From MedAcidi-G1 sp000817085 (GTDB lineage: Bacteria > Actinomycetota > Acidimicrobiia > Acidimicrobiales > MedAcidi-G1), in contig JBJLAO010000001.1 in the NCBI GenBank assembly GCA_045568635.1, forward strand, positions 62,001 through 126,000: a stretch of 64,000 bases of DNA, given 5' to 3'. Of this stretch, positions 8,474-16,493 are shown in pieces. The position numbers and the translations under genes are program-made. The notes below the pieces were generated by a model. That model was not told the DNA's origin, did no database searches, and saw nothing but the letters and a program-made list of their open reading frames with translations. Within the stretch, counting starts at the first letter, position 1. Each line of letters begins with the position of its first letter.

Positions 8474-9175
8474 ATGGATAATAACGAAAACTCAGAGCAA
8501 ATGCCCTCTTCACCCTTTTCTTCGCCTTGTTCCCATGCAGACCACCCTAAAACTGGGGTTCCTGGTGTTTCATTGCATTATTGTGACACTCAGTCTGAAA
8601 TTCACAGAATCGTCGTTGGTGATTTGGATAATAACGTTTTTTTCCTGCGTTGCCGTGAAACAGGCGAAAGCGTCCTTATTGATGCTGCGAATGAACACGA
8701 TAAATTACTTGATTTATGTAAGGCTCTAAATGTTAAAACCGTTCTAGAGACTCACGGGCACTGGGATCATATACAAGCTGTTCCGGCGATAAGAGAAGCA
8801 GGTTATGAAGTTGGCGTAACTAGTGCCGATGCAGGAATGTTACCAAGCTACGACTACCTTCTTGAAGATCAATCTGTCATCGAAATAGGGCGACTACGAC
8901 TTCATACAATCATGACCCCCGGTCATACACCAGGATCCATCTGTTTTAAACTGGAAAACTCTCCTATTCTTTTTTCAGGTGACACACTTTTCCCCGGAGG
9001 ACCGGGAACTACTGAATTCGAAGGAGGAGATTTTGAACAAATAATTCGATCCATAGAAAATCGACTCTTCAGTCAACTTTCTCCAGAAACTTTAGTCTTT
9101 CCTGGACATGGGACTGACACAACTATTGCAAACGAGAGCCCTTCCCTAGATGAATGGGCAGCTCGAGGCTGGTGA
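8474..9175 (+). CDS. MBL-fold metallo-hydrolase (glyoxalase II-like)
   Basis: A 233-aa metallo-beta-lactamase fold protein. The metal-binding HxHxDH motif is seen as HGHWDH at residues 94-99, followed by a later His in TPGHTPGS and an Asp in SGDTLF, and a last His in FPGHG. This set matches glyoxalase-II-like hydrolases that split thioesters in the cytosol. The N-terminus is about 30 residues longer than the minimal fold and rich in Ser/Pro. It overlaps the next gene by a GTGA junction, suggesting coupled translation. Confidence 0.85.
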   Translation: MDNNENSEQMPSSPFSSPCSHADHPKTGVPGVSLHYCDTQSEIHRIVVGDLDNNVFFLRCRETGESVLIDAANEHDKLLDLCKALNVKTVLETHGHWDHIQAVPAIREAGYEVGVTSADAGMLPSYDYLLEDQSVIEIGRLRLHTIMTPGHTPGSICFKLENSPILFSGDTLFPGGPGTTEFEGGDFEQIIRSIENRLFSQLSPETLVFPGHGTDTTIANESPSLDEWAARGW

Positions 9176-9558
9176 ATCAAAAACCGTTGGCACTCCCAGC
9201 TGACGATCGACCTTTTGACTACACACCTGTTCACACTTGGGAACTGCCTGACACTCCTTTAAGAGACAAAAACATAGCTGCAGAAGCATGGGTGGAAGCA
9301 CCAAAAGGTCTTTTATCATCCGGAGATGATTTAGGGTCAGTAAAAATTGCCTATAAACGAAGAATAGGCAATTGGTCACTCTGGCGTGCCGGGCCTGCCC
9401 GTCGGAGTGATGCCAGATACGTAGCAGTTTCTCTTAGTGAAGAGCAAGAAATTTGTACATTTAGACTTTTTCCAGATGGAACAGGAAATGGCGTAGGAGC
9501 AGATGGTGAAAGTCATGAAAATTTCCGAGCTTGGAAAATATCACTTAAAAATAGGTGA
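9172..9558 (+). CDS. Hypothetical protein coupled to the MBL hydrolase
   Basis: A 128-aa protein of unrecognised family. The GTG at 9172 overlaps the upstream TGA (GTGA), the usual coupled-start arrangement, and is preferred to the ATG at 9154. It has a Trp/Arg-rich central part (RRIGNWSLWRAGPARR) that looks globular and soluble. No membrane helix or signal peptide. Its position between the hydrolase and sufC gives no clear role. Confidence 0.6.
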   Translation: MNQKPLALPADDRPFDYTPVHTWELPDTPLRDKNIAAEAWVEAPKGLLSSGDDLGSVKIAYKRRIGNWSLWRAGPARRSDARYVAVSLSEEQEICTFRLFPDGTGNGVGADGESHENFRAWKISLKNR

Positions 9559-9613
9559 CATAATTAACCCTATGCTGATAGTGGTAATTGAAAGCTCTCA
9601 ATAGACTTGTAAC

Positions 9614-10381
9614 GTGTCGAAATCTAGCCCAGTATTATTCGAAATTACTGATTTACATGCCTCTGCTGAAGACGGCACACTTATTCTAAACGGAATAAAC
9701 ATGACCATTAATGAAGGGGAAGTTCACGCTTTAATGGGTCCAAATGGTTCGGGTAAATCAACCTTAGCTTCAGTATTACTGGGTAGCCCTGAGTACTCGG
9801 TGACCGGTGGTTCGATTAAATTCCGCGGTGAAGATATAACAGATTGGTCAGCAGAAATGCGAGGAAAGTCAGGTATTTTTTTAGCATTCCAGTATCCGCA
9901 CGAAGTCGCTGGAGTATCAGTTATTAATTTTTTACGACAAGCACTTTCGGCACGTAAAGATATGCAAATGTCAGTTTTAGAATTACGACTTTCTATTATG
10001 GATTGGCTAGAAAGACTCAACATGGATCCTTCTTTCGCAGAGCGCTACCTAAATGAAGGCTTTTCAGGTGGTGAGAAAAAAAGAAATGAAATTCTCCAAA
10101 TGGCTATTCTTGAACCTGAGATAGCAATTCTTGATGAAACAGATTCTGGTCTTGATATCGATGCCTTAGGTGTAGTAGCTGATGGTGTTGCAAAAGTTAG
10201 GGAAAAGAACTCTGATCTAGGAGTGCTAACGATCACCCACTATCAAAGGCTTTTGGATCACCTGAATCCAGATTTCGTTCACGTCATTATAGATGGACGA
10301 ATTGTTGCAAGAGGTGGAAATGAAATAGTTGAAAAGCTTGAATCTTCTGGCTATGAATCTTTTCGAGATACCAACTTATGA
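9614..10381 (+). CDS. sufC: SufC-type Fe-S assembly ATPase (copy 1)
   Basis: A 255-aa ABC ATPase of the SUF scaffold. Walker A is GPNGSGKST (residues 42-50), the signature is SGGEKKRNE, and Walker B is ILDETDSGLD, all SufC-typical. SufC hydrolyses ATP in the SufBCD complex that assembles Fe-S clusters. It starts at GTG with TAGACT at 9602-9607, 6 nt upstream (leaderless type). It overlaps sufS by ATGA. A second SufC lies at 12388-13131 in the convergent half-operon; the two are clearly diverged paralogues. Confidence 0.93.
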   Translation: MSKSSPVLFEITDLHASAEDGTLILNGINMTINEGEVHALMGPNGSGKSTLASVLLGSPEYSVTGGSIKFRGEDITDWSAEMRGKSGIFLAFQYPHEVAGVSVINFLRQALSARKDMQMSVLELRLSIMDWLERLNMDPSFAERYLNEGFSGGEKKRNEILQMAILEPEIAILDETDSGLDIDALGVVADGVAKVREKNSDLGVLTITHYQRLLDHLNPDFVHVIIDGRIVARGGNEIVEKLESSGYESFRDTNL

Positions 10382-11616
10382 GTAAATCTAATTTCGACTC
10401 CAAAGTTATCAAAAAAGGTTTCCCCCTCTTAGAGCGCTCAGTCAATGGCAGTCCAATTGTTTATCTTGACTCTGCTGCTACCTCTCAAAAACCAATCGAA
10501 GTAATCGAACGGATGAATGATTATTACAAAGAAATAAATGCAAATGTCCACAGAGGCGCCTACCACATTGCAGAACTTGCGACTGCAGAGGTTGAAGAAA
10601 CACGCCAGAAGCTGCATCGTTTCATTAACTCTTCCTCTACAAAAGAAATAATTTTCACAAAAAACGCTACCGAAGCAATAAATCTGGTTGCCTATAGTTG
10701 GGGACGCAGCGAACTAAATGAAGGTGACGTGATTCTTTTAAGCTCGCTAGAACACCACTCGAATATAGTTCCATGGCAGCAGCTCTCTAGCGAACGAAAT
10801 ATAGAAATCCGTTGGATTCCCATAACTCACGATGGGAGACTTGATTTAGAAAATATTGACGAATTGCTAAAAGGGGTAAAACTTCTTTGCGTAACTTCCG
10901 TTTCTAACGCCTTGGGCACTATAAACCCTGTAAAAGAACTTATTGAGGCAGCCCACAAAGTAGGTGCGCTCTGCCTTGTTGATGCGTGTCAGTCAGCACC
11001 CCATTTTGAAACTGATGTAACCGACCTAGATGCTGATTTTATAGCTTTTAGCGGACACAAAATGTGTGGGCCTACCGGCATTGGTGTTCTTTGGGGACGC
11101 TTGGAAATACTTGAAAATATGCCTCCTTTTCTTGGTGGAGGTGAAATGATTTTGAACGTCACCTCTGATGGTTTCACCCCTAATGAGCTTCCTTGGAAAT
11201 TTGAAGCAGGAACTCCACCCATTGCTGAGATAATCGGTCTTGGCGTCGCCATTAGTTACCTAGAAAAAATCGGGATGGGGGCAATTCGGGAGCACGAGCA
11301 AAAACTCACTTCTTATGCTTTGCAAATGTTAAATGACAGATTTGGCAATGATTTAGTCATACACGGCCCCGAGAGCTCACTTGAGAGGTCAGGTGTTCTT
11401 TCTTTATCTTACCGTGATGTACATCCTCATGATTTGAGTCAAGTTCTAGATCAACATGGCGTTTGCGTACGGGCTGGACATCATTGTTGCAAACCTTTGA
11501 TGAAACTTATGGGACTGCCTGCCACAGCTAGAGCTTCCTTATATATTTATAACGACGAGTCTGACATAGACGTTTTAGCCGATGCTATAAATGAAGCTGG
11601 GAAAATTTTTGCTTAA
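10378..11616 (+). CDS. sufS: SufS-type cysteine desulfurase
   Basis: A 412-aa PLP enzyme of the type II cysteine desulfurase group. The PLP lysine lies in FSGHKMCGPTG and the catalytic Cys370 in the RAGHHCCKP loop, as in SufS/CsdA. The N-terminal YLDSAATSQKP and VHRGAYH segments are typical. It releases sulfur from cysteine as a persulfide, which the adjacent SufU receives. The start overlaps the sufC stop by ATGA. Confidence 0.95.
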   Translation: MSKSNFDSKVIKKGFPLLERSVNGSPIVYLDSAATSQKPIEVIERMNDYYKEINANVHRGAYHIAELATAEVEETRQKLHRFINSSSTKEIIFTKNATEAINLVAYSWGRSELNEGDVILLSSLEHHSNIVPWQQLSSERNIEIRWIPITHDGRLDLENIDELLKGVKLLCVTSVSNALGTINPVKELIEAAHKVGALCLVDACQSAPHFETDVTDLDADFIAFSGHKMCGPTGIGVLWGRLEILENMPPFLGGGEMILNVTSDGFTPNELPWKFEAGTPPIAEIIGLGVAISYLEKIGMGAIREHEQKLTSYALQMLNDRFGNDLVIHGPESSLERSGVLSLSYRDVHPHDLSQVLDQHGVCVRAGHHCCKPLMKLMGLPATARASLYIYNDESDIDVLADAINEAGKIFA

Positions 11617-11634
11617 AACTGATTTGGAGAAATC

Positions 11635-12099
11635 ATGACTGGGCTTGAAGATTTATACAAAGAGGTAATTCTCGATCACTATCGGAGTCCTAGGAATAAA
11701 GGTGAACTACCAACGCCTCCAGCAATTATGGAAGAGGGTTTTAATCCTCTTTGTGGAGATGATGTGAAAGTCTATGTACTTCTTGAGGGCAAAGTGATAA
11801 AAGAAATTCGCATAGGTGGACAAGGATGTTCTATAAGCCAAGCTTCCGCTTCAATGATGACAGAATCTGTCATTGGGAAGACTTTGGATGAAGCAAAAGG
11901 TGTGTTTGAACGATTTAAAGAAATGATGTCCATCCATGAAAATGATTTAAATTCAGAAGAAAATAGCTCAGACGGAGCACCATCTTCTTTAGGGGACCTA
12001 GAGGCCTTAAAAGGTGTGGTTAAATACCCAGTAAGAATTAAATGTGCAACCCTCGGGTGGAACACTTTTGATCAGATAATTAGTTCAGTGGAGAATTAA
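11635..12099 (+). CDS. sufU: SufU-type Fe-S assembly / sulfurtransferase protein
   Basis: A 154-aa NifU/IscU-like protein of the SufU type. The three zinc-binding cysteines of this family are seen in NPLCGDD, GQGCSISQAS and KCATLGW. SufU in Gram-positive bacteria accepts the SufS persulfide and activates the desulfurase. A TGGAGAAATC stretch before the ATG provides a ribosome binding site. The 3' end overlaps the convergent PCD gene by 4 nt. Confidence 0.93.
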   Translation: MTGLEDLYKEVILDHYRSPRNKGELPTPPAIMEEGFNPLCGDDVKVYVLLEGKVIKEIRIGGQGCSISQASASMMTESVIGKTLDEAKGVFERFKEMMSIHENDLNSEENSSDGAPSSLGDLEALKGVVKYPVRIKCATLGWNTFDQIISSVEN

Positions 12100-12386
12100 A
12101 GATCTGAAAGAGTCTCCACTTTTTCTACAAATTTAAGGTCAAGGGCGGTTAGTCCGCCTGCGGAATGAGTAGAAATTGAAATAGATACTTTGTTCCAAGA
12201 GTTTGACCAATCGGGGTGATGGTCAATACTCTCAGCTATCTCAGCTACCTGGACCATAAATTCAAATGCTTCACGAAAGTCGCCAAACGTGAACTCTTGT
12301 TTCAAACTATCTTCTCGGTACTCCCATTTTGGGAACTTTTTAACTAGTGCTTCTAACTCTGCTGTATCTAGTAATCGCTCTTGCAA
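12096..12386 (-). CDS. Pterin-4a-carbinolamine dehydratase
   Basis: A 96-aa PCD/DCoH-family protein that dehydrates 4a-hydroxytetrahydropterins. The family motif SIDHHPDWSN ... STHSAGGLTALDLKF is visible in the C-terminal half. No aromatic amino-acid hydroxylase is seen in the window. It follows sufC copy 2 by 1 nt on the minus strand, so it is probably the last gene of the sufD operon. The pterin link to folE at 61.7 kb is notable but distant. Confidence 0.92.
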   Translation of the reverse strand: MQERLLDTAELEALVKKFPKWEYREDSLKQEFTFGDFREAFEFMVQVAEIAESIDHHPDWSNSWNKVSISISTHSAGGLTALDLKFVEKVETLSDL

Positions 12387-12387
12387 C

Positions 12388-13131
12388 TTAAACCTTCTTT
12401 AAAAACTTTTGATAACCCTCTTCTTCTAATTGAACCGCCAGCTCTGCTGAACCAGTTTCGACTATCTGGCCATCTACAAGAACGTGAATTTTGTCAGGTT
12501 CGAGAATCTCTAACAAACGGCTGAAGTGTGTTATAGCCAGCACACCCAATTGACTGTCTTCCGTTGCTTTTTGTATTCGTTTTGAGATTAAAACAAGAGA
12601 ATCTATGTCTAAACCAGAATCAATTTCATCCAGTATCGCGTAACTTGGTTTAGAGACTAGGAGCTGAAGTGTTTCATTTCTTTTTTTCTCGCCGCCTGAT
12701 AAATCAACATTTAATTCTCTATCGACAAAGTTTTCGTCAATTCGCAAATTCTTTGCTTCCTCATGAAGCAAAGAAAGCGATTCTTTAGGGTCAAGACTAG
12801 ATCTGACAGCTCTTTCAGTAATCAAATCTGTTATTTTTACACCCGGCACTTCAATCGGCTGCTGCATTGCTATAAACATTCCGGCCTGTGCTCTCTCCCA
12901 TGTTTTAAGAGGGAGAATATCAATCCCATCAACTGTAATTGAACCGGAGGTTACTTTATAACCAGGCCGGCCCATCAAAACATGCGCAAGAGTTGATTTG
13001 CCTGAGCCATTTGGACCCATAACCGCATGTACTTCAGAAGGCCGTATTTGAATATCAACCCCTTTCAATACCTCTTTACTCCCTGCATTGGCACAAAGCC
13101 CTTCGATGATAAGAAGTTTTTCGTTCGTCAT
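12388..13131 (-). CDS. sufC: SufC-type Fe-S assembly ATPase (copy 2)
   Basis: A 247-aa SufC with Walker A GPNGSGKST, signature SGGEKKRNE and Walker B ILDEIDSGLD. It lies in the minus-strand group sufD - Rieske - sufC - PCD; its ATG overlaps the Rieske stop. Compared with copy 1 the core motifs are the same but the flanks (for example MFIAMQQP against IFLAFQYP) differ, so both look functional and not a recent duplication. Confidence 0.93.
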   Translation of the reverse strand: MTNEKLLIIEGLCANAGSKEVLKGVDIQIRPSEVHAVMGPNGSGKSTLAHVLMGRPGYKVTSGSITVDGIDILPLKTWERAQAGMFIAMQQPIEVPGVKITDLITERAVRSSLDPKESLSLLHEEAKNLRIDENFVDRELNVDLSGGEKKRNETLQLLVSKPSYAILDEIDSGLDIDSLVLISKRIQKATEDSQLGVLAITHFSRLLEILEPDKIHVLVDGQIVETGSAELAVQLEEEGYQKFLKKV

Positions 13132-13442
13132 TCGCCCACCAACACAACATCTTTACCAATAACTCGAATCTCGTAGGTTTTTACACTTTTAATAGCTGGA
13201 AGGCTCAAAGCTTCACCCGTCTTTAGTGAAAAAAGGCTCCCATGTTTCCAACATTCCAAAGCGCATTCCTCTATATCCACTTCACCTTCAGAAAGAGCTA
13301 CATCTTCATGGCTGCAATTATCTTCTATGGCGTAGACTTTTCCATCCACTAGGACCAAAGCCAGTTTTTCTTCTTCTAGCTCTACGCGTCGGGGAATTGC
13401 TTCTTCAAGTTCTGTTAGTTCGCAAATCTTTAGTTCTTTCAT
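13128..13442 (-). CDS. Rieske [2Fe-2S] ferredoxin of the suf operon
   Basis: A 104-aa Rieske-type ferredoxin resembling the small subunit of non-heme iron oxygenase systems. The cluster ligands are CSH (about residue 42) and CWKH (about residue 62). Such a protein is commonly embedded between sufD and sufC in actinobacteria, where it may supply electrons for assembly. It overlaps both neighbours by 4 nt, so translation is coupled. Confidence 0.9.
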   Translation of the reverse strand: MKELKICELTELEEAIPRRVELEEEKLALVLVDGKVYAIEDNCSHEDVALSEGEVDIEECALECWKHGSLFSLKTGEALSLPAIKSVKTYEIRVIGKDVVLVGE

Positions 13443-14713
13443 TGTATATCTCGAGACTCAGACCGATTTTGTAGTGCTTTAGTCAAAATAGAAGTAGCTT
13501 CTTCAACCAGCAGGGAATCAAAAACTTTAGAAATAACCTCATCAAAGAATCCTGCAATAATTAAACGCTCCGCCACTGAAGTCTCTACACCTTTGCTTTC
13601 CAAGTAAAAAAGTTGCTCTTCGTCAATTCCTGAAACAGTTGATGCATGGTTGCAAACCACATCGTTAGTCTCTATTTCGAGGTTAGGAACGCTTTCGGCC
13701 CAAGCATTTTCAGAAAGTTTTATGTTTCTATTCGTCTGTTGAGCTTTTGTTCGAATTGCTTCTGGTAAGACTTTTATTAATCCTGAATAAATTGACCGAG
13801 AATCTTCATCTAAAGCTCCCTTGAAAAGTAGCTTGCTTGTAGTATCGGGAGCTTCGTGTTTTTGGAAAGTGCGAAAATCTAAAGTCTGCTCTTTAGTACC
13901 AAAATACGCGGCTGCCGAATAAGCTTCTGAGCCTCTCCCCTTTAGATTGCAACGTATTTCGCTCCTAGCGTAATCACCTCCGAAAGCAGCCGTGAACATT
14001 TCAACATAGGAATTTTTTTCAAGTTCAAAATTCTGTTTGGAGACCTGCCATGTTTCTTCTCCTAAATCCTGTATCACACAATGTTTCAAACGGCTGTTCT
14101 GACCAACATGCACATCCAAAACCGGGACTGAAAGAGATACAGCATTACCTGACAAATGATGTTCTACTATTTTCACTTCAGAGTTTTCACCTAAATTAAC
14201 TACAATTCTTGGACAGGCGACCAAACCTGAAGTAACAGATTGAATTTTTATGTATATGGGGGATTCGTGTCTCACTCCATCTGGAACATGTATCACCAAA
14301 GTCTCAGGGTTATAAGCACGATTTAAGCAATCGAAGAAGTCTTTCGGCTTATCAAAATTTTCTTCGATATGAGATAACTCATTACCCATGTTTGCTAAAG
14401 ACCCTAAATATCCTTGGGAGGAATCTAAAAAGTCACCGCTTTTTGGGTTCCCTAACCACCCATCATTGATCGAAATCAAGCCCGAATCTTTTATGTCCAA
14501 GAAACTTGGCTCAGTTTTTTTGTCATCAGGACTATTAAAAGAGGGATTAAGAGATTCTAAATCAAGATTGAAAATTTTCGAATATTTCCATATCTCTTGT
14601 TGAGGACTTGGGAATTCAGTTTCTGAAAGTTGTTCTAACGCTGAATTACGCGCTTTACCGATCGAAACGGTGTCTGGAAAAACATCCTTAATTTGGTTAG
14701 AAAAAGGGTTCAA
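13439..14713 (-). CDS. sufD: Fe-S assembly scaffold protein SufD
   Basis: A 424-aa SufB/SufD-family beta-helix protein. The C-terminal NDVVCNHASTVSGIDEEQLFYL region and the shorter length point to SufD rather than SufB (about 470 aa). The N-terminal part (QEIWKYSKIFNL) is the helical SufD start. It begins at TTG (14713). SufD pairs with SufB and SufC dimers; no sufB gene precedes it, which is unusual because sufB normally lies immediately upstream. Confidence 0.9.
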   Translation of the reverse strand: MNPFSNQIKDVFPDTVSIGKARNSALEQLSETEFPSPQQEIWKYSKIFNLDLESLNPSFNSPDDKKTEPSFLDIKDSGLISINDGWLGNPKSGDFLDSSQGYLGSLANMGNELSHIEENFDKPKDFFDCLNRAYNPETLVIHVPDGVRHESPIYIKIQSVTSGLVACPRIVVNLGENSEVKIVEHHLSGNAVSLSVPVLDVHVGQNSRLKHCVIQDLGEETWQVSKQNFELEKNSYVEMFTAAFGGDYARSEIRCNLKGRGSEAYSAAAYFGTKEQTLDFRTFQKHEAPDTTSKLLFKGALDEDSRSIYSGLIKVLPEAIRTKAQQTNRNIKLSENAWAESVPNLEIETNDVVCNHASTVSGIDEEQLFYLESKGVETSVAERLIIAGFFDEVISKVFDSLLVEEATSILTKALQNRSESRDIQ

Positions 14714-14801
14714 TGAAAACCTGCTGGGTATATTTTCGAAAATTCTTATATGAATTTACCCTATCTGTATAGGAATAATTGGGTTTACGCAGGGTATTTA
14801 G

Positions 14802-15032
14802 TCACTCTTGAATTAAATGAGATAAAGACCCTGGTTGTATCAGGCAGGTTCTTTCAAAATCTTCCAATTCACTTTCTTTTAGTCTTATCACTCTTCCCAT
14901 TCGGTATGCGGGTAAACGGCCTTCATCTATGAACCTGTACAAAGTGGCTGTCGTAACACCAAGACGTTGAGCAGCTTCATTACTGCTCATCCATTGAACC
15001 TTTATATTTGAATTGATTGAGCCATCATCCAT
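14802..15032 (-). CDS. Small excisionase-type (MerR-like) helix-turn-helix protein
   Basis: A 76-aa protein with the SSNEAAQRLGVTTATLYRFI helix-turn-helix followed by a wing (RLPAYRMGRVIRL), the HTH_17/excisionase pattern. It likely binds DNA. It could regulate sufD, which starts 90 bp downstream on the same strand, but no target site is evident. No integrase is nearby, so it is not read as part of a mobile element. Confidence 0.75.
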   Translation of the reverse strand: MDDGSINSNIKVQWMSSNEAAQRLGVTTATLYRFIDEGRLPAYRMGRVIRLKESELEDFERTCLIQPGSLSHLIQE

Positions 15033-15163
15033 TTTTGAATATTAGACCATCTTAAAATCGATGCTATGCATGCTTATTTCATTTTCTATTCATTAAAAAT
15101 TTTGTGATTGTGTCTTCAAGACGTATGGTTTGCATGTCGGCAAATGTCTATTTATAAGAAAAA

Positions 15164-15646
15164 ATGAACGAAAGTCTGAAAAAAGAATCTGAGACAAGTG
15201 AGATTTCTGCCTTAGTTGGGGAATTACCAACATGGTCAACAAAAAAGACAGTGTTTCAAATATGCACCTTGTTGCTTCTCTTAGGTTTAATAGTCTATTT
15301 CACTATTTTTAGTGACAATGAAAAAGCAGAACGTGTCATTGATCAACCCATTACTGTCTCAGAAGATGGTCCGATCATTGAACACTTAGGGTACCGATAC
15401 CAATTCGGTGAACCAGGAGATGTTGTGGTGGTACGTGAATGCAACGGAACCAAATTGCCTTGGTTGTTACGTGTTTCAACCGGAGAGCTTTTCCGTTTTG
15501 ACAGTTGGGCGACAGTCAATACAAAAGAAGCGTCCTTAGTGCGTCTGATAGATAGAGCATCTGGTATAACCGTTATGAAGGACCCAGTATGCGATCAACT
15601 ATTTGTAAATAAATTAAATGCCGACCCATTAATTCTTGCTAACTAA
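15164..15646 (+). CDS. Hypothetical single-pass membrane protein
   Basis: A 160-aa protein with one hydrophobic segment at about residues 29-49 (VFQICTLLLLLGLIVYFTIF) after a short polar N-terminus, then an extracytoplasmic domain with two cysteines (VRECNG, DPVCDQ) that could form a disulfide. Family not recognised. It lies alone between convergent and divergent neighbours. Confidence 0.6.
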   Translation: MNESLKKESETSEISALVGELPTWSTKKTVFQICTLLLLLGLIVYFTIFSDNEKAERVIDQPITVSEDGPIIEHLGYRYQFGEPGDVVVVRECNGTKLPWLLRVSTGELFRFDSWATVNTKEASLVRLIDRASGITVMKDPVCDQLFVNKLNADPLILAN

Positions 15647-15652
15647 GTGCAG

Positions 15653-16180
15653 CTAGTTTCTGTTTAATACCCAAATTCCATGGGGCAATTCTGGAAAAAA
15701 TGCCAAAATCTTCTCTTCCAAAAATTCAAAACCAAGCCTCTTTGCTACAGCCTGTGACCGATAGTTTTCTGGCAAAATGCAACTGAATAGTTTGTTTACT
15801 TTAAGCTCATCGAATCCGTAGTGCACTGCTGCTTGTCCTGCCTCAGTGGCATAACCTCGTCCCCAATAGTCTGGGTGGAGTGCCCAGCCAACCTCCACAC
15901 CTGGCCAGTCATGACGTTCAGGTTTATGTAACCCTGCCCGTCCGACAAATTTTCCTGATCTCTTCTCTTCAAGTGCCCAGTGCCCCGTGCCGCGCAACTC
16001 CCACTGGCCAAGCCATGCTGTCATAGCGTGAAACGCCTCAGAAAGACCATACTCATCTGAAACATGCAAAGCTTCACGAACTTCACGACTGTCCATCATC
16101 GAGAAAAAGTCATTTATATCTCCATCCTTAAATGGTCTCAATATGAGATTTTCTGTCTCTAAAGTCGGACAAGCTGACAT
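15653..16180 (-). CDS. GNAT-family N-acetyltransferase (RimJ/RimL-like)
   Basis: A 175-aa acetyltransferase. It opens with the RimJ/RimL-like ETENLILRPF and carries the acetyl-CoA binding loop region around GWALHPDYWGRGYATEAG (motif A) and NYRSQAVAKRLGFEF. The acceptor is unknown; ribosomal proteins, amino acids or small amines are possible. TAGGGT at 16187-16192 is 6 nt before the ATG. Confidence 0.85.
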   Translation of the reverse strand: MSACPTLETENLILRPFKDGDINDFFSMMDSREVREALHVSDEYGLSEAFHAMTAWLGQWELRGTGHWALEEKRSGKFVGRAGLHKPERHDWPGVEVGWALHPDYWGRGYATEAGQAAVHYGFDELKVNKLFSCILPENYRSQAVAKRLGFEFLEEKILAFFPELPHGIWVLNRN

Positions 16181-16253
16181 ACCAAGACCCTATACAGAGG
16201 AATATTTGATATCCAATATTGCCCTCCAACCAACTTGGTGCTCAAATCTAGAT

Positions 16254-16478
16254 ATGGATGAGATGCAACTAGAAACACCCGTGCAAGGGACAGTTTGGAA
16301 AGTTGTAGCAAAAGTAGGTCAGACCGTTCAAGTAGGAGAAACGGTTCTAATTATTGAGTCGATGAAGATGGAGATTCCCATCGAATCACCTAGAACAGGA
16401 ATAGTGCGAAAACTTCTAATCACTGAAGGAGACCAAGTGGAGCAAGACAGTGTCGTCGCCATTTTGGAAGTTATTTAG
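16254..16478 (+). CDS. Biotin carboxyl carrier protein (stand-alone)
   Basis: A 74-aa single biotinyl domain with the biotinylation motif ESMKME. The frame is open further upstream, but that part overlaps the divergent GNAT start and is not domain-like, so the ATG at 16254 is taken. It carries the carboxybiotin between a biotin carboxylase and the carboxyltransferase encoded convergently next door. The biotin carboxylase itself is not in this window. Confidence 0.85.
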   Translation: MDEMQLETPVQGTVWKVVAKVGQTVQVGETVLIIESMKMEIPIESPRTGIVRKLLITEGDQVEQDSVVAILEVI

Positions 16479-16493
16479 CGTCTATAGAGAATT

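Noticed and set aside
14802..15032. Excisionase-type HTH protein as a sign of a prophage or integrative element
   Set aside because: No integrase, phage genes, att repeats or composition change are nearby; small MerR-like regulators of this type are common on chromosomes.
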